A stretch of 7,273 nt of DNA from CAZGSV01 sp964528605 (GTDB lineage Bacteria > Armatimonadota > Zipacnadia > CAZGSV01). Below are positions 5,421-7,273 of this stretch, piece after piece. Numbering within the stretch: position 1 is the stretch's first letter; the number at the start of each line of letters is the position of its first letter. Location: positions 1-7,273 of the forward strand of contig CAZGSV010000141.1 of assembly GCA_964528605.1 (NCBI GenBank), in the 5' to 3' direction. The position numbers were made by a program, and so were the translations under genes. The notes under the pieces were generated by a model. It did no database searches and had not been told where the DNA came from. It worked only from the letters and a program-made list of their open reading frames with translations.

Positions 5421-6389
5421 ATGGAGGTTCTCTACCTATCGCGGGCCGAGGTGGAGGCGGTGGGTTTGGGAATGCGCGAGATAATCGAGGCGGTGGAGGC
5501 CGCCTTCGTGGAGAAAGGTCAGGGCCGGGCGGAGATGCCCCCCAAGCCCGGTATCCATACTGGCCCCGACGCTTTCATCCACGCCATGCCGGCCTACCTT
5601 CCGGACATGGGCGCCGCCGGCATCAAATGGATCAGCGGCTACCCCAGCAACCTCAAGCGCGGCCTGCCCTACATCTCCGGCCTGCTGGTGCTCAACGACC
5701 CGGAGACCGGCTTCCCCATCGCCATCATGGATGCCACCTGGATAACCGCTATGCGCACCGGCGCGGCCACCGCCGTCGCCGCCAAGTACCTCGCGCCGCC
5801 CGGAGCCCAGACACTGGGGATTCTGGCGTGCGGCGTCCAGGGCCGCAGCAATCTGCTCGCCCTGCGCGAAGTCTGCCCCCGATTGACCAAGGTGCTCGCC
5901 TACGACATCTCCCCCGCCAATCACGAGAAGTATGTGGTCCAAATGCGCCGGCACACCGGGCTCGAGGTCGTCGGCGCCCCGGGGCCACGCGAGGCCGTCG
6001 TCGAAGCCGACATCGTGGTCACCTCAGGACCCATTCTCAAGGAGCCAAACCCCGTCATCGAGCGCGAGTGGTTCAAGGAAGGCGCTCTCGGCGTCGCCCT
6101 CGACTACGATTCCTACTGGAAGCCCGAGGCCCTGGCCGCGGCCGACAAGTTCTGCACCGATGACCTCGCGCAACTCAACTACTACCGCTCGGTCGGCTAC
6201 TTCAAGCGCATCCCCCACGTCTACGCCGACCTCGGCGAGATCGTCACCGGCGCCAAGCCGGGCCGTCAGCACGACCGCGAACGCTGCCTCGCGATGAACC
6301 TGGGCCTCGCCATCGAGGATATGGCAACCGCCAGGCTCATCTACGAGCGCGCGACGAAGTCCGCGCTGGGAACTCGGCTGCCTCTGTAG
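5421..6389 (+). CDS. Ornithine cyclodeaminase/mu-crystallin family NAD(P)-dependent enzyme
   Basis: This 322-residue cytoplasmic protein has the normal length of the family (about 310-350), which includes ornithine and lysine cyclodeaminases, archaeal alanine dehydrogenase and ketimine reductases. The substrate domain (about 1-120) shows GIKWISGYPSN, GLPYISGLLVLND, ETGFPIAIMD and ITAMRTGAA in family order. The Rossmann domain follows, with LGILACGVQGR at 132-142 as the glycine-rich NAD(P) turn. By comparison with Pseudomonas putida ornithine cyclodeaminase as I remember it, K69 and R112 would bind the substrate carboxylate and D228 (in ALDYD) would be the catalytic acid. The third carboxylate-binding arginine, R45 there, is not at the matching place here (I45, with K42 nearby), so the substrate cannot be assigned. 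A stop-free frame runs far upstream of 5421, but it is antisense to the GH123 gene and not coding. The gene is divergent from the GH123 gene and convergent with the MBL-fold gene. Confidence 0.93.
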   Translation: MEVLYLSRAEVEAVGLGMREIIEAVEAAFVEKGQGRAEMPPKPGIHTGPDAFIHAMPAYLPDMGAAGIKWISGYPSNLKRGLPYISGLLVLNDPETGFPIAIMDATWITAMRTGAATAVAAKYLAPPGAQTLGILACGVQGRSNLLALREVCPRLTKVLAYDISPANHEKYVVQMRRHTGLEVVGAPGPREAVVEADIVVTSGPILKEPNPVIEREWFKEGALGVALDYDSYWKPEALAAADKFCTDDLAQLNYYRSVGYFKRIPHVYADLGEIVTGAKPGRQHDRERCLAMNLGLAIEDMATARLIYERATKSALGTRLPL

Positions 6390-6397
6390 CCGCGCGT

Positions 6398-6412
6398 CGG
6401 GCGACTCGCCCG
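6398..6412. terminator. Hairpin between convergent genes, possible bidirectional terminator
   Basis: CGGGCG (6398-6403) and CGCCCG (6407-6412) form a 6-bp stem over an ACT loop, in the 35-bp gap between the stop at 6389 and the converging stop at 6425. Position favours a shared terminator, but no T-run follows on either side. Confidence 0.4.
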
Positions 6413-6424
6413 CGAGGCGTGCGA

Positions 6425-7273
6425 CTATTCGCTTCGCAGTTCCGGCGACGGCTGCCCCTCTCTTGGCCAGACCCGATAGGTGCTGCCATCCGCGCTCACC
6501 TGAATCAGAATCTCGCCCTGGCCCAGGTGCACGCTCGCCGGCAGGCGCCATGAGGCCGCGCCCAATGAGTAATCTCCCGCCGACACATTGCCCGCCCCGG
6601 TGACGTAGGTCTGCGCCCCCACTGCCGCCAGCAGCGCAAGCACGTCCGGCCGCGGGTGCCGATACTGCGAGTTGGGTGCCTCTTTGCCGCCGCAGGAGAT
6701 GACAGCGACGCGAGGGCCTATCGCGCGCACGAACTTCGGCCCCGAACTGCCGTCCGACCCGTGATGGTCCACGTGATACACGTCCACGCGGCCGTCGTCC
6801 TGGTTGCGGCGCTCGGGCGGAGTCAGCGAGGTGTTGTAGAGCGCCCTCGCCGCCACCAAGGCCTTCTCGACGCCGGGCGACTCCGGCTGGCGCTCGTTGC
6901 TCGTGATGTCGCCGCAAGTCAGGTACTCGAACTGGCCGCAAGTGAGCAGCAGGCCCGCGCTGCGCGCGTTCGAGTGCTTCTGCTTGCCCAGGTCAAGGCG
7001 AACGTCGTAAGCGCTGCCGCTCACGCCATCGTCCACGTCGCCATTGACGACCGCGCACCGAGCGCGCAGGGGGCCAAACTCAAGAACCTGCCCGCTGCGT
7101 ATCGTCCGGCGCTTGCCGCCCTGGCCCGTGTTCCTTGGGTCGCCCGCCGCGCGCACGTAGCGGCCGTAGTCATTCCAGCCCGGCTTCACGTGCGCCGGCA
7201 CGCCGGGGTCGAGCACGGCGCCCACACCTTCAGGGCCGAGCGCTTCCAGCAGCCGATCCGCGCCGCCGATCCG
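6425..7273 (-). CDS. MBL-fold metallo-hydrolase, ComEC/Rec2 C-terminal type, 5' end outside window
   Basis: The frame is open to the right edge; 282 residues are visible, ending LRSE-TAG. Family blocks appear in order. Near the edge is RIGGADRLLEAL...VLDPG, where ComEC-type proteins have the 'DHIGG..LLE...V..VLD.G' segment. Then come SNARSAGLLLTCGQFEYLTCGDI (conserved Asp in CGDI, codon 6908-6910), VYHVDHHGSDGSS (second metal-binding block, about 6755-6778), and HPRPDVLALLAAVGAQTYVTG, like 'GHPHPEVL.RL...GA.VY.T'. A GTG at 7223-7225 could be mistaken for the start, but the codons upstream of it continue the family pattern, so the gene is truncated by the window. Whether it is a stand-alone exported hydrolase or the tail of a full ComEC channel cannot be seen. 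If it is DNA-related it could act on DNA or nucleotides during uptake, but stand-alone relatives are largely uncharacterised. Confidence 0.88.
   Translation of the reverse strand, partial: RIGGADRLLEALGPEGVGAVLDPGVPAHVKPGWNDYGRYVRAAGDPRNTGQGGKRRTIRSGQVLEFGPLRARCAVVNGDVDDGVSGSAYDVRLDLGKQKHSNARSAGLLLTCGQFEYLTCGDITSNERQPESPGVEKALVAARALYNTSLTPPERRNQDDGRVDVYHVDHHGSDGSSGPKFVRAIGPRVAVISCGGKEAPNSQYRHPRPDVLALLAAVGAQTYVTGAGNVSAGDYSLGAASWRLPASVHLGQGEILIQVSADGSTYRVWPREGQPSPELRSE

Noticed and set aside
7223..7225. GTG as the true start of the MBL-fold gene
   Set aside because: Codons beyond it to the window edge continue the conserved segment (IGGADRLLEALGPEG), so the gene extends outside the window.

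Overview
This is a GC-rich bacterial window of about 7.3 kb with five protein-coding genes, two of them cut by the window edges. I see no rRNA, tRNA, CRISPR array, transposase or phage gene. The gene types (a large secreted GH123/DUF4091 protein with FG-GAP repeats, an acetyl-esterase-like alpha/beta hydrolase tail, an Eis-like GNAT), the strong G/C third-position bias and the GC-rich palindromes between genes suggest an uncultured, carbohydrate-degrading bacterium of the Armatimonadota or Planctomycetota/Hydrogenedentota sort. That assignment is an inference; no marker gene is present.

Layout: (1) 1-173 (+), the C-terminus of a protein most like the alpha/beta hydrolases annotated as acetyl-xylan-esterase-like. 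(2) about 187-1323 (+), a two-lobed GNAT acetyltransferase whose start region overlaps or nearly abuts the end of gene 1. (3) 1324-1712, a non-coding stretch packed with GC-rich hairpins, short direct repeats and an 11-bp inverted repeat. (4) 5222-1713 (-), a 1169-residue secreted protein: signal peptide, eight-bladed calcium-loop beta-propeller, linker, helical segment, beta-sandwich and a GH123-type (DUF4091) glycoside hydrolase domain. (5) 5223-5420, a divergent promoter region. (6) 5421-6389 (+), an ornithine cyclodeaminase/mu-crystallin family enzyme. (7) 6390-6424, a short convergent gap with a hairpin. (8) 7273-6425 (-), the C-terminal part of a ComEC-type metallo-beta-lactamase-fold protein.

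The genes do not form one obvious pathway. Genes 1 and 2 look like one co-transcribed pair. The GH123 protein and the partial esterase-like protein could both serve breakdown of N-acetylated or O-acetylated glycans outside the cytoplasm. The cyclodeaminase-family enzyme is divergently placed and might share a control region with the GH123 gene, but nothing in the sequence ties their functions together. I found no convincing new multi-gene system. The most notable items are the architecture of the propeller-GH123 fusion and the repeat-rich segment into which its 3' end runs, where a 7-bp tandem repeat supplies its last codons and its stop.
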